5,536 nucleotides of DNA. Origin: an uncultured Ruminococcus sp. (GTDB lineage: Bacteria; Bacillota; Clostridia; Oscillospirales; Ruminococcaceae). A program made the translations under genes and the position numbers. Below are positions 5,146-5,536 of the stretch, in pieces (position 1 is the first letter of the stretch; every line of letters starts with the position of its first letter). The notes under the pieces are model-generated. The model saw only the letters and a program-made list of their open reading frames with translations, did not search any database and was not told where the DNA came from. The stretch lies in NCBI GenBank assembly GCA_947175005.1, contig CAMWLD010000164.1, positions 1 through 5,536 on the forward strand. Reading direction: 5' to 3'.

Positions 5146-5536
5146 ATGAAGACACGAAAAGTATGGTGCGCAGCTGTATTGGGAGTGCTTGTACTGTTAT
5201 CCGCCTGTCAAAAGGAAGCGGAAGATATTGGCAGTCAAAGGAAAGTACTAACGCTTGGTATATCCGTTACAGACAGTAACATTGATAATTCATGGGCTAT
5301 GTTTCTTGTAAACGAACAGAACCCCATTACAAAAGAATATTCCGAGGGCATTGAACGCTCTGTTGTTTACGAAAGTTGGCGGACTTACTCTATGGACAGC
5401 CGTGCAGCCGAATATATGATACAGATGATAGACGACGCCCGAAATGACGGAATTGAGCTTATAGTAATGTCAGCCTACCGCAGCTTTGAAAGTCAGGAAA
5501 ATTCTTTTGAGGGTTTTGTTAAGGACAACATGGAAA
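5146..5536 (+). CDS. Second VanY-like carboxypeptidase, predicted lipoprotein, truncated by window end
   Basis: The ATG at 5146 has AAAGGAG (5131-5137) eight bases upstream, and the frame is open to the window end (130 codons). Residues 1-21 form a lipoprotein signal: basic MKTRK, a hydrophobic core, and the lipobox LSAC with C21 as the lipidated residue. A short linker of about 25 residues replaces the 70-residue acidic linker of the upstream protein. Residues 48-119 align without gaps to residues 111-182 of the upstream VanY protein, with 56 of 72 identical, including the MSAYRSFE motif. The zinc-binding motifs would lie beyond the window, so activity cannot be judged. The gap from the upstream gene is 61 bases with no terminator or clear promoter, so co-transcription is likely. 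Confidence 0.87.
   Translation, partial: MKTRKVWCAAVLGVLVLLSACQKEAEDIGSQRKVLTLGISVTDSNIDNSWAMFLVNEQNPITKEYSEGIERSVVYESWRTYSMDSRAAEYMIQMIDDARNDGIELIVMSAYRSFESQENSFEGFVKDNME

Noticed and set aside
4122..5536. A vancomycin-resistance cluster
   Set aside because: VanY-type peptidases are common housekeeping wall enzymes in clostridia, and no vanHAX, vanR/S or ligase gene is in the window.

Overview
The window looks like a chromosomal piece of a spore-forming, low-to-moderate-GC Firmicute, most likely a clostridial (Clostridia/Oscillospirales-type) bacterium. The evidence is a complete cotJABC spore-coat operon, strong AGGAGG-type ribosome binding sites, sigma-A-like promoters with AT-rich spacers, an NrdR repressor, an HD-domain CCA-adding enzyme of the Bacillus/Clostridium type, and VanY-type D,D-carboxypeptidases. 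Genus-level placement cannot be made from the sequence alone.

Left part (1-1760). A few codons of a possible plus-strand gene end at 71. Facing it on the minus strand is cotJA-cotJB-cotJC, with overlapping reading frames, a sigma-E-like promoter about 50 bases upstream of cotJA, and a clear intrinsic terminator just after cotJC. Upstream of that operon, on the same strand, is an AT-rich gene for a small zinc-ribbon membrane protein. Its stop codon lies inside the stem of its own terminator, which separates it from cotJ.

Middle (1760-3990). A divergent intergenic region carries an extended -10 promoter for cca, which starts at TTG. cca (CCA tRNA nucleotidyltransferase) converges on nrdR, the ATP-cone/zinc-ribbon repressor of ribonucleotide reductase genes. 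The gap between them holds a minus-strand terminator for nrdR that can fold in two alternative ways. nrdR has a near-consensus promoter (TTGACA, 17 bases, TATTAT).

Right part (4000-5536). Two genes in tandem on the plus strand encode closely related VanY/M15 D-alanyl-D-alanine carboxypeptidases. The first is membrane-anchored by an N-terminal helix and has a long acidic linker. The second has a lipoprotein signal and is cut off by the window end. Over 72 aligned residues they are about 78% identical, which points to a recent local duplication followed by replacement of the N-terminal targeting region.

The genes do not form one pathway: this is a mix of spore coat, tRNA maturation, dNTP-synthesis control and cell-wall trimming. 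I see no mobile element, CRISPR array, tRNA or rRNA, and no convincing new multi-gene system. The most unusual items are the VanY tandem pair and the zinc-ribbon membrane protein.
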